The notes under the pieces were generated by a model. That model was not told where the DNA came from, did no database searches, and was given only the letters and a program-made list of their open reading frames with translations. Shown here one piece after another: positions 37,926 through 51,059 of a stretch of DNA of 64,000 nt. Position 1 is the stretch's first letter. Each line of letters begins with the position of its first letter. Source of the DNA: Colletes latitarsis (taxonomy: Eukaryota; Arthropoda; Insecta; Hymenoptera; Colletidae); the NCBI RefSeq assembly GCF_051014445.1, contig NC_135140.1, positions 10,000,001 through 10,064,000 of the forward strand. The letters are read 5' to 3'. Position numbers and translations under genes: made by a program.

Positions 37926-38887
37926 GGAAATCTTAAGAAAGCATATACATATATCATTTTATCAATTTTTTTTTTCCTTTTGCAGAGATAATCAATTTAG
38001 CAAATAAGCGGCTCATTTAAGAAACTTTAGCAACTAGAATAGATTATATTTTCTTTTCTAAACGAAGAACAGAATGGTAGAACGGAGCAACGTTGTGATT
38101 TTAATCTTTCGTTGTTTAACGGTTACCCGGTCCAGTAATTTGATTGACTTTTTCGCCTAAATTTCCAAAAAATAAGATAACTCCATTATTTAACTGGGTT
38201 TTAGCCAAACGTGAAAATATGTCAAAATCAGTATATTTTTAATAGTATAGACATGTATTTTTAAATATTTCTTGACTTCTTCAAGAGAAGAGTCAGAGAT
38301 GTCTAATTCTATTATAATTTTGTTGTGTTTTTGCAGAATGATATTTATTACTCTGAGTGAAACATTACGCGAAGATACTCGAGTATTTTATAGATATACA
38401 AATTCCTTTCATTAATAATTTTACATACTATAATACATTTTCAAACAATATTACAGGTTTTGCACCCCAAATTAGCTCTTTTTTGTGATTTTATTCGTAA
38501 TTAGCGAGCTAAAACTCGAAAGACGATCAGCTGATACTTTTAGTGTTAAATAAACGTTGTTAATCTTTGGATTATTATAACTCAGAGAAGAGAAATCATA
38601 CAATAGTCTTTTTGGGATTATTTTAAAGGTTGAACATTTTACTTTCACATTCCTAAAAAGAATTTTCCTTAGAGATTCTTTTACACCAAAAAGTGAATAA
38701 GAAAGAGATCCCTATTCGGGTTAATTACACTGACCAACAAATTTTAAACAATAATTTGTATTCTTCGTGAATAAGCTTCTTTCCTCGCTTATTTATGTGT
38801 AATGAGATGGGAAATGTTTAATTAATACCTTTTTTCCTTTCATTCAGAAAAAAATTATAATCTATTCCAGTTGCTAAAATTATTCTG

Positions 38888-39484
38888 TATATAGTGGGTC
38901 GGAAAAATATATTAAGAGAGCAGTTCCTGGTATCCCTAACATGAATAACCAAAAACTAACAAAATTACTCAATTTGATTATAGAAAATTATTAGATACAA
39001 TTAATAAGATCTATTCTAAGAGAGAACAATTTTATACTAATCAAATAAAAAGCTGCATTCAGCAAAATTACAGATTATTTAGCTGAGAATTGATTAAACG
39101 ATTATTAAAATCTCCAATGAAACGTTTAATGCAAGTTATTAGTCATTATATATAGTAGGAAGCAAAATTGAACACACAGATAGACTTTACAATACATTAA
39201 TTCTCCATAAAAAATATTAAATTTGTATTATCATTTACTTAACGATTTATCGACGAAAAGTCAATTGCAAAACTGATTTCACAAAGAAAATTTGTATTAA
39301 GTAAAATAATGGTTAAAGTACCATGTGTATGATTAGTTTTGCTCCTTACTGTATATTAATAATGTAATAAACCTACAATTATTTTCCACTATTGTAAAGT
39401 AAAATCTTTCATCTTGGTAACAAATACGTTAATTCCTTGCCAGTTTCAGTGATCTCGCTATATTTGTTCCACCCACTGTATATA
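38888..39484. mobile_element. Tc1/mariner-like non-autonomous element
   Basis: Left end tatagtgggtcggaaaaata and right end complement tacagtgggtggaacaaata form an imperfect terminal inverted repeat of about 22 bp, with TA-rich flanks. The interior of roughly 590 bp is non-coding and repeats a similar core (tatagtaggaagcaaaattg) near 39153. Confidence 0.55.
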
Positions 39485-41762
39485 CACTATAAATTACAAC
39501 AATTTCAGTATATTGTTCATTATAAAACAAAATACCTAAATTCGCGATGTGAATTACCGCGCAAAAGCAAATCGACTCGATCTGAAACGTTAACAAAATA
39601 AAAGTTGTGACAAACTAACCTGAGGCGACAGAATGTTCACACTGCGGCTTACATTTTAATACTTTATCAAGAGAACCGAGCGCGCAAATAATATTTCACA
39701 GGAGCGTATCAAAATTATGAAAATAGTCAAATTTAAAAAAATCGTTATATAATTCATATATACACTTGGAATAAGAAGACGAAATCAATTGTCTAACATG
39801 GGAAAAATAAATTCAAACAATAAAAAAACATCGCAAACTATTCATCGTTGATTTTAACAAAACGATTGTAGTTGATCAATCTTACAAAAATACTCTACGC
39901 TTCGTTTAATCGCAATTTTCCAAAGTGAAAAATCTACTTGGTCCAATATCTCCAAAACAATTCAATGTAGAGCACAATTTAATCACGTAAAATTGTGATA
40001 ATTAATGATGATGACGCTCGAAAAAGAGCTAATGATATGTAGTATAATGTACTTCGAAATATCATACATTTACAACTACTACATTTTGCACAGTATTTAA
40101 ATAAATTACTAATGCAGTAATTTTCGTTACAATACACGATATTTAATAAGAATAACTGACAAAAATGTATTTATTTTCAATATATTAAATTTATTATAAT
40201 ATAACAAATACATTTATCTGAAATCCGTTTAACCGAATTCGTCGATCAAGAATACAGAATTATTTCCAATATGTTAATCCAAGCAGGTTTCTCAATTTGA
40301 TCGTCGGTAAGAAACAGAAAAAGTGTCAAAATTTTTGTAACGACCGTTCTCTACAAAAATTTTACCGAAATCAGCGATTGATAGTTCGGGATGTTCCCTT
40401 ACAAGTGAAAATAAATTCCGTGTCTATAATAGCTGCAGTGTGAAACGCCACCTTTCCGCGATTGCGTCTCTCCAAGAGAACACTGGTGCAGAGGCTGAGG
40501 AACAGCGCGTGGAAACGGTCTACCGTAAAATAAAAACAACAACGTAGAGCCATATATAGAAATTCATTCTACTTATACTTATCAACTGAAAGTTCATACC
40601 TTCCAGAAGTGACTTCGTTAACAAGCAACGTACAATTGCTTACATGTGTGACTTTGCAACAATATGTCTGTATCAGCAGCTCACGAGTTTCCTCACGAAT
40701 AGTTTCCGATGCTCATACAGTCATCAACAACACGATACCATTTTTTTTTTAATCATTCCATGCCAAATCGAGCATTTTTTTAACCAACGCTTCAAACGTT
40801 GCTAAAATCTGACTAAAATTATAGTCTTTAACTTTCAGCATATCAAAGTTAAAGAACCCCATGACTTTTTCACTATTATATTAGTTATCATTATAATATA
40901 TTTATTTTTACATCCTATTAAGTATGATAAAGATGTTGTTGTATATATATACATATATACATATTGTTGTATTGTATATATATACATATACTGTATTCGA
41001 TAAAGTATTAATTCATAAGCTACTGAAAGAAGCAAACAAGGAATATGACATACGAAGTTTTAAATTATTGACTTTTACGGCTAGTTTTAAACAAAAAATA
41101 GTTTAAATATCACTAAAGACTACAATGCACCGAGATTTCAGCAAAATCTGAAAAGTCGCTCGAAATGATATTCGATTCGGCGTGGATTGACCCATTAATA
41201 AAACTATAATTTTAATGTAAGGTACTCTGATGACAATATTTTAACAAAGATCAACAGAAAGATTAATTCTAAGGATCGAACCTTAGTTGAGCTTTCCGGG
41301 CGAACAAGAAAATTTGTTCGTCAGCGAAATAACGACACGGGTTGCTCGGCTGGCGATTTTTCGAGCTCCTCTACGAAATAAATTATTTATTGCTCTGACT
41401 GTTGCGTGTACCGCGTAAATAGATTATAGGGATTGTTTTTACTGACAGCCAAATTGAAGACGAATATAGCTGACCGTTTCCACTGCACCTGGTAAAAAAT
41501 CCTCTCAGGCACTGACGTGATGTGTTTTGCAATCATATATAATTAAAAAAACAAAGATTTTTGCTAACTTTGTGTAAACTTCGTGGGAGAGGATGCGTCA
41601 AGTGCAGCCGCGGCCGATCAACGAAGTGTGTCCACGCGAGCGAACATGTTTTACGCGTGCTTTTCTTTCTTCTTCTCAATCACATCCGAACCCTAATAAA
41701 ATTTAGGGGCGGGCCCAAAGCACGAAGTGCAGTGGCGGGGTGGGCCCGTCCATGGGAGGTGA
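39485..41762. other. Intergenic, 3' side of BuGZ
   Basis: AT-rich with a TATA/ATAC microsatellite at about 40940-40990. The 41270-41480 and 41560-41760 segments are less AT-rich. The latter directly follows the BuGZ stop on the minus strand and is probably its 3' UTR. Plus-strand frames there are antisense shadows of the BuGZ last exon. Confidence 0.4.
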
Positions 41763-44700
41763 TCATCTGAAGCGTGGGTGCATCATCGGAGCCAACATCG
41801 GTGCACCAGGAAAACCCATTGGGGTTGCAAATGCCGGATGCATTGCGCCTGGTGGTAATGCTCCTATCATCCCTGCAAATCACAATGCATCGTCAATCAA
41901 CACGATCGAATATACTTCTGTCTCCCGTTCGTTCCTTCGATCTCTTATCACATTGGCTTTAACGGAAAGTTCCTGCATTTTTAATAGCATGTCTGTATAC
42001 ATATATTGTATATGTATATCCTTCTACTATATAGGGTGTTCAGTCACCCCTGGGAAAAATTTTAATGGGAGATTCTGGAGGCCAAAATAAGGCGAAAATC
42101 AAGAATATTAATTTGTTGATGGAGGCTTCGTTAAAAAGTTAATAACGTTTAAAGTTTCACCCGTACAGAATTTTTTTCTAGAAAATGTGCACGATTTCGG
42201 GGGTATGGCTATTCACCAAAAATGATGGTAATTGACCCCCGCAACCGAAAATAATTTTTCTAAAATGATTTGAAAATTTTTTTTTCCGTCGAAAAATTTC
42301 ACACCTTTTCAAATTTTTTTCTAGAAAATGGATAGGATTTCGAGGATATGGCTATTGACCAAAAATGATTGTAATCGACCCCCGCAACCGAAAATAATTT
42401 TTTCAAAACGATTTGAAATTCTTTTTTCGTCGAAAAATTTCCCACCTTCTCGAATTTTTTTCTAGAAAGTGGTTAGGATTTCGGGGGTATGTCTGTTCAC
42501 CAAAAATGATTATAATTGACCCCCACAATCGAAAATAATTTTTTTACAACGATTTGAAATTTTTTAATTTTGTCGAAAAATTTCACACCTTCTCAAATTT
42601 TTTTTTAGAAAGTGGGTAAGATTTCAGAGGTATGTCTATTGACCAAAAATGATTATAATCGACCCCCGCAACCGAAAATAATTTTTTCAAAACGATTTGA
42701 AAAAATTGTTTTTTGCCGAAAAATTTAAGCACCTACCCCCTGTCGATTTTTCTTAAAAATTCATTTTTAATTTTTAATAATTTTGTTTGACGCCCTACAA
42801 AAAAGTTGTCTAATACTTTTTTATAGGTACCCATGTGCTCTACTTCAGAAAAAAGTTTCATTGAAATATATTCACTATTGTAGGAGTTATGGCTGTTTGA
42901 AAATTGGACCATTTTTATGGGGTTTTTCTCATTTTGCAAGGTCAAGAATCAATTTTTCGGATATTTTTGCGATTTGTATATATTCTCCATCAAAATACGC
43001 GTAATTTGCTTTTTTAAACATAAAAATCGTCCAATCCGTTCAGAAGTTATGATGTTTCAAAGATCCACATGAAATTTCGGGGAACCATTTCAGGCCTCAG
43101 ATTATACTTTCAGTAAGGAATTTTTTTCTCGAAAGTGCGTAAGATTTCGGGTGTATGTCTATTCACCAAAAATGATTGTAATCGACCCCCGTAACCGAAA
43201 ATAATTTTTTCAAAACGATTTGAAATTTTTTTTTTCCGTCGAAAAATTTCGCACCTCGAATTTTTTTCTAGAAAATGGGTAGGATTTCGGGGTATGTCTA
43301 TTCACCAAAAATGATTGCAATTGACCCCTGCAACCAAAAATAATTTTTTCAGAATGATTTGAAAATTTTGAATTTAATTTTTTAATACCTTTTTATCGAA
43401 GCCTCCATCAACAAATTGGTATTCTTGATTTTCGTCTTATTTTGGCCTTCGGAAGCTCCTATTACAATTTTTCCCAGGAGTGACCGAACATCCTGTATAA
43501 TTTATTTATAGTTTCTATTTGTTATTACTATATATTAATACAGTTAAACAACCACAGAAACAGCGAAGAAGATAGGTATTTTATAGCAATAATACTCGAA
43601 AGAGGCTATAGCGATACGGATTAAATAAATCACATTTTGTAAGAGTGATACAGTCGAATTTAGAACAGAAATGCACGAACTTTCCGTTCAACTCAATACT
43701 TTGGTCAACAATCTGTAAATAGTCTTTATATATACTTACGTCGCGAGAGTAATCATTAAACATAACAAACAAAATTCTATGTACGTGTATTTTGAATACG
43801 TTGCTCTTCCTCTTTGAGCCCTCTGTTTTCCGGTTTATTTTGACAATAATTCTCTAACTTTCTTTCTTTTTTGGAGACCGCGCGTCGTTCAGTAGAAAAG
43901 TTACGGAATTTTGAAAGAAACGATCACTAATATAATTAGTTCATCGATGTGAATCGATGGGATTTCTTCAAATATATTCCGAACTGATCCAGAGAATCTA
44001 TGCTCTTCTGAACGGGAAGTTGTCTGACAGCCGACCGATGGCCTTTCCTCGAAATTCGTAACGATATTTGTTTTTCTTTAATAAAAAAAAAATAATACTA
44101 AAAAAATTCCAAAAAAATATTTACAGTCTAATTAATAGACTTCTTGGCCATTTATCGATCACATATTTTAAGTGCTATCAAGCGTTTAAGAATGTTTTAC
44201 CAACGAGCAAAAGAATAAAAATAATTTTTTATCCAAGTGTTTAAGCACGCCTCATGTTTTCTTAAACCATTTTTTTTTGTAAAATGGCGAACGATAGAGA
44301 CTCGAATTTTCTAAAACGAGATACAGGGTGTTCGGCCACCCCTGAGAAAAATTTTAATGGCGGATTCTAGAGGCCCAAATAAGACGAAAATCAAGAATAC
44401 CAATTTGTTGATGGAGGCTTTGTTAAAAAGTTATTAACGTTTAAAGTTCGGTCCATACTGAATTTTTTTCTCGAAAATGCGCAGGATTTCGGGGGTAGGT
44501 CTATTCTCCAAAAATGATTGTAATTGACCCCCGCAACCGAAAATAATTTTTCCAGAACGATTTGAAATTGTTTTTTTTCGTCGAAAAATTTAGGCACCTA
44601 ATTAGATTTTCGGTAAGGAATTTTTTTCTCGAAAGTGCGTAGGATTTCGGAGGTATGTGTAATGACCAAAAATGATTGTAATTGACCCCCGCAACCGAAA

Positions 44701-47700
44701 ATAATTTTTCCAGAACGATTTGAAATTTTTGAATTTAATTGTTAATAACTTTTTAACGAAGCCTCCATCAACAAATTGGTATTCTTGATTTTCGTCTTAT
44801 TTTGGCCTCTAGAATCCCCCATTAAAATTTTTCCCAAGGGTGGCCGAACGCTCTGTATACCCGCAAGGATTTATTATTAACAGCCCACCTACGTCTATCT
44901 AGCAACTTTTATCAATGCAAATTGCCAAACTATACGAGAAATTGAGCTCAGCATGCAATGTGCCGCATACGCAATACAAGTCACAATAAACGGAGAAAAT
45001 GTGATACCACACAAAACCTCACACCATACAAAGAAAGAAACCCATTAAATATTCTGTCCTCCAGAGTTGGGCAAAACTTTATTCTTGAAACCGAAACATA
45101 TTGGCTTTGGCAATTAATTTTTGTTCAAATGCTGTTCAAACGTTAAACCAAAGGTTTATTGGTTTTGGAAAAATATACGCTGAATTAACAAATACGTCAT
45201 CAGTTCATCTGTGAAATATTTTCTAATCTTCAATTCTGTTTTGTTAAATACAGAAAAATTAGTTTCTTCGTTTTCAATATTTTCTGTAATTGATGCATTA
45301 TCTCTGATGAACGAAAAAAAAAAAAATCGTTATTTATTCAAATGAAATATTCGAGTAGAACAAATTAATTTGGATAAATATTTATTCAAATAATGCCCAA
45401 CTCTGTCTTCTCGTCGTTTGAGCAAATCGTTCGGCTGCCAACCTATCTTCCAAGACACTGCTCCAAAAAACACTTTCGATAAGCTTGTAGTAATTAATAT
45501 TCCTGTTTAAAATTATTCCGAATCTGTGTGCAAGTTTCTCGATCTCCAAAGAATTGTAACAATGTTGGAATATATTATTAGTGTTACTAAATACTTTGAT
45601 GCTATCTAAAGTAAGGAATCTAAACCTATTCTGAAACCATTTGCTTATATGTACTAACTGGTAACGATAATTAATAAACGCAGAATATAACACACAGTAA
45701 AATTCTGATCATAATGGTAATCCTCTCGTTCGCCGACGTTAAATTAAGCACTCATATTCGTATAATATATAATAAACAACTGCAATTATATGTATGTATA
45801 AATTATAAATATACTGGGTATCGTGAAATCGCTTGTTTACTGTGAATCAACATGATTTTGTCTAAAATCGTTTGTGTGACACATAAGCTAGGCTATGGTG
45901 TGAGGAAGATACATTACGTTCGTTCTTGTTGCAAGTTTCGTTTTTGCTAATAATACAACAAAAATAATCCCTTCTCTCTTTTCCTTTCATACTTAGCTAC
46001 TTAAACAACTTCAAACATGTTTTCCACGAAATGTTACTGTAAGATGCATTTGCGAAAGGTTTAACAATATTATAAATATATAGCAAAAAGCATAACTGAA
46101 CCAATGTTAAGAATTGTTTAGTAAATCGTTATTTATCGCTTTATATTATATGTAAGAGGAAAAATGAGGTTTGAACATACGTATATTAGTTTTAAATTAT
46201 ATAAAATATTTTTAAGGGCTAAAGAAGCTTTCAAAAAAAAGTAATCTCTCCTACGATATAGCAGCTCCAAAGAAGCACGAGATAAATTTCGGCCAATGAA
46301 ACAAAAAACTGTATGTAAAAATAAATAGTTCTGTTGTAACGAAACATAAAATACTCAATATCGATGCTATTTTCTACTACTTTGCAATACAAAGAAATTA
46401 ATAGTAAAGTTTTTTATTATTACATAAATACAAGTGAACCAAACTATCGGTTCAATTTTTTATTTCGCTGTATAATGTTGATTTTTTTTTTCATATTCTT
46501 TGACGTTCGCGACGATAAATAATAATTTATGTAAGAGACTCGTGGTTTATCGGTTCAATTATGCTTCTTGCTGTACATTGACTAATCATCCTACATTCTG
46601 TAAACGACAATAAGAAAAGAAATAATGAAAACGAAAATCCGAAATTCCTTTCTGGATGCAAAGAAGGAAGGGACAAGTTTAATTATCGCCGAAAATATGC
46701 ATTAGTATTTCTTATTTAGAATGACAACTTCGAACGACTGTCAGTGCCGTGCCCAAAAAGCGATTTCTTCACTACTGTATCACAACACCAGGATTTCAAG
46801 CTATGTAAGTAATGTGAAGAGACAGGATAGTAAACACGGTTTGGAGAGGTGATGATAAGTAAAAGTCGTAAGAAGAATATATGGTTACGTCGACATAATG
46901 AATAAAGAAGCTAATGGAACGGAAAGAAAAAAATTATATATATATATATATATATGTGTGATGAACCAGCCGAGCGGCCGAAAATCGAATTAATTTCGCA
47001 GTGGAACTTTTTATCGATTCGGAGAAAAAAACATATCTATGGATATATATGTATGCATGTATATATATACATACGTATATATATGCGATGTACACACATG
47101 CATATATATATGTGTATATATACATATATACAGACACACAAAACATATATATGTATATGTACCGCGATTATAAGAAATATAAATCTAGCGTAATCGTGCT
47201 TCTGATACCGAGTACTCTAGTTTCGAGAAGAGGCATTTCACGTCCAAAGGGTCGTGATGTGTCCAAAATCAAAGTGTGGCTGTCCGGCGTTGAAGGAATC
47301 AGAACAGATGCAATATCGTTGGCCGCTCGACCCACCTGCCCAGTGACAATAATATAAATATACAGAAATATATTTAGGTGTATTAACCCTTTGCGCTTCA
47401 ACGACACGCTCTGCTCATAATTGGTTTCGCTCCAACAAATCCAACAACAAATTCTGCTCTAGATCTACGACAAAACTACTTTCTTTTTATTTTCATATGA
47501 TTTTCGATACATCCACCAGGAACTATTTATTCTTTTTCTTATGTATATTGTAATACTAGCTATACAGAAAAGTTTCTGTTTTGAAATTTTTTATCACTTT
47601 GCAGTCAGCAGCAGTTAATCTTGCAAAAAAAAATTCGAATTTTAGTAGATCAATTATTGAAAGACGAAATTCTAATTCTTAAGAACTATTCTTTTTTTTT

Positions 47701-50700
47701 ATTTTTTGGTAAAAAGTACTATTAGCCATATATGACGTGGCAGTCAACGCGTTAAAAAGCGTCCTTTGACAGTGTTGGAAGGACAATACGTGTTTGGACT
47801 TGGGTGGAAGAAACTTTCCATTTAAACGAATGCTACAGTAATTATTCTGCATTGCAACAAAGAAACAGTTTTGTAAAATATAAGGAACTTGTTTTTTTCG
47901 CAGACTAAACTGCTTAGAGTCGATAAAATACTTGATAAAATTTTCTTTTAAAATATTTAAAACTATCTAATATCACATTCATATCTTTACGTATTTCTCA
48001 GTGTTTCAAAACATATGTTAACTTAGTGTAATCTTACCAAAAACTATAGCAAAGTATTGTCTAGTTCGTCCAATTGTAAAAATAAAACTGTTCTAGTATT
48101 GATAAATTTTTGGAGCAAATTCTCGTTCTATTGTCTTCTTTGTTGTATTGGAAATTATTAACTTCAAGAAGCTGTTGGTATTGAAGTATTATCTAGATAC
48201 TGTAGCATGAGCTGCAGAAATTTGTACGTCGGTTTTTGCAATACTCTTCGACAAACGGATGCAAATAGAATCGCACATTTTGGAGTTATTGGAACGAACA
48301 GTGTGAAATCACGAGGAGCGCAAAGGGTTAATGTGACAATGATGATAATAATAATAATAATAATAATAATTAATAAGAATAATAATAAATATAAGGATGT
48401 GTGCGCGTGTGAGCATAGTATACACACACGCGCACACATATATTTATACATATATAACTATATATACATGTATATATAGGCCATGTCACCGCATGCTAAT
48501 TGCTAAGGACCAACCTTGTTGCGCTTGTATAAAACACGGTTTTAGTAACCGGACTGGGTTCGTTTGACACTCACCAAGGAGTGACTGGACACCCTGCAAA
48601 CGCACCGTTAAATAAACGTACAAGACACGCAGTCATCGACTCTGACATACAGGTGAATCCTGAGCTTCCTAGTTATCTGTACAGTCATACTTCTTTCTTT
48701 TCCTTTCTCCTCTTTACCAGAAATTGAAAACTATTATAATATCGATTCCGATTCTCAAAACAGTTATGGAGAATCTTTATTCTGAGTAACTGTTATGAAA
48801 AACCGACATTTTCAAGCATATCGGTTATGGTTCCGGTTCTACAAGAGCGTCAGAACCTTATCCACTCGTAACAATTATCTCTTTGGGACACGCTGGGATT
48901 AAAAGTGTCCCACCTTTTTGATGCACCATAATGCACGGTGGGACATTTGGTTCCACCTTGAAATATTGCAATAGCTACATGCGCGTAGGTTTATATTTCA
49001 TCAACAAATGTTGCAAATGTATTCACTTGTGGTGGCAACATTCAATATGTCAATACAGGTCCATCAAACCAAGTTCACAGTTTAATTAAACTATTCTTAT
49101 TTTTTTTGTTTTTACATTATGCGATATCTTTATTAATAAAAATATACCAATTTTGTTTAATTTAAAACGCGATAAAATTTCTATGCAACATGGGTCTATT
49201 TTATTATCTGAAATCCTGTGCAGCAAAGAGTTAAAACATCATTTTGATTCTTCATGATCGTTTCAGTCGAAACCTTTATATAACAGCTATTAACAGTTAT
49301 TTCTGGAACCTTTTCAATCCCAGCTTTTTGCACACTCGAAATTACAAATATTTTTTGCGTGCCTTGATTGAGATTATCCCCTCCCCCCAAATATTTGTCC
49401 ACTGTCGCTCTCATTCACACGTAACACAGCCCTAGCCGTCGGGTAAGTCTAATTTGTTATTAGGGTGGGGGAGACAAGGGCAACTCGGCGATGGATGAAG
49501 TGCAAAAGTATTGAACAAAAGTTTAAGACGAACCATCTTTTTAATAGATAATCGTACAATATAGAGTATGATAACCCATAAAGAATGTAGTTGTTTTAAA
49601 CTTTTGTCCGCTACTATATAGGTCATAATGCGTACGTCGAATGAAAAACATTTTTGACTCGATGATAAAAACTACACACATATATAATAAATGGATATTA
49701 AGTAACCTTCAGGTTTCTGGGTAAACTTATTATTGTCCGAAGTTATCTCTCTAATTGGGAAACTTTTAAGTATTTCTACGTTGGGACCGACGTAATTATT
49801 TTAATACCTGAGTAAATATCATTACAATTTATGAATAAAATTATATGATGTATTACCTAACGTCAGCACTCGATTCTAAGATTCTAAATATACAGTGGTA
49901 TCCACTTAAATGTTCACGAGTTATTTCCACCATATTTTAGAATTTCCTGCTCGTGTCGAACCTTGGCGTTATCTACGATTTGCATTAACAAACAGATTTA
50001 ATAACGTAAACTACAAACAACCAATTTCTGGAATAAACCTCTTAATTTAAATATCCACTTTCGACCTCGATCGTTTAAGCAGACACTACTGTAGATACAT
50101 ACATTAACAGACATTAGAACACTGACCAAAACGTTGTCAATATTTGAACCATTTTAATTTCGTGAAAGAAAGGCGATTTTCATGAAGTCATTTTGAAAGT
50201 TGAATTCTCCATTTTGACATTCCTAATTTAAATTTCCAGATTCGTTCACACTAGCAAGCGAATAAGATCGTAAAATTTTTTTTAGTAACTCTATCTTCGG
50301 GTTCTTACTCAATTCTTAGTGCAAATGGATCTTCGAGGAAATTCAACATGAGGATTTGAAAGTAGAAAATAGATAGTTCAACCTATAAAAAGGCTCCCGA
50401 GGAAAATTGTTGTACTTCTTTTTTGCAATGTTACTATAGTTAAAAAATCGGCAACATTTTGGTCAAGTATCCTAATACTTATGATCGCGCAGTGTATGTA
50501 TGCGTTAACGTGTATGATGCGAAAAACTAAAACGTGATCTTTATACCGTTTCTAAAGCAAAAATGTAAACGTAAAACTATAGAAGAAGATATTATGTGAG
50601 AAAGTTAAAATTACACATTTATTTCAATCATCATCGATAGTTCCAGATTGAAATATCGGCAATAGCGTGTAACGAAATTTCAACTAATTCTGATATTCAC

Positions 50701-51027
50701 GTCGATTAATGGGAACTGCGGGAATGCTCTCGTTGGAACAGACTGAGCGTACAAAATCATAAAGACTTACCTGGTGGCAGGCCCATGGGGGGCGGTCGCA
50801 TCATGTTACCTCCATGAATCAGAGCAGGTGCAGCTAGGGTCATAGTCGGCCGCATAAGCGGTGCCATCAAAGCAACGGAACTAACAGGCATTGCAGCTGA
50901 CGCGGGAACCATGACTGCCTGTGGAGGTCTCTGAAATCTTTGCTGTTGAAGGGCATTTAATGCAGCCTGTTGTCTCTGTTGCTGATCCTGAAACGCGGCT
51001 GCCGCGTTAGCGGCCGCAGCTTGTTGT

Positions 51028-51059
<32 letters not shown>

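Noticed and set aside
41740..42090. 116-codon plus-strand frame rich in Gly, Pro and Ala
   Set aside because: Antisense of the BuGZ last exon. The minus strand has a correct acceptor, phase and family composition.
45382..45693. 103-codon minus-strand frame
   Set aside because: Overlaps the right end of a hAT-like MITE, has no domain, and lies within a BuGZ intron.
46934..47193. Tyr/Ile-rich frames on both strands
   Set aside because: Translations of TA/ATAC microsatellites.
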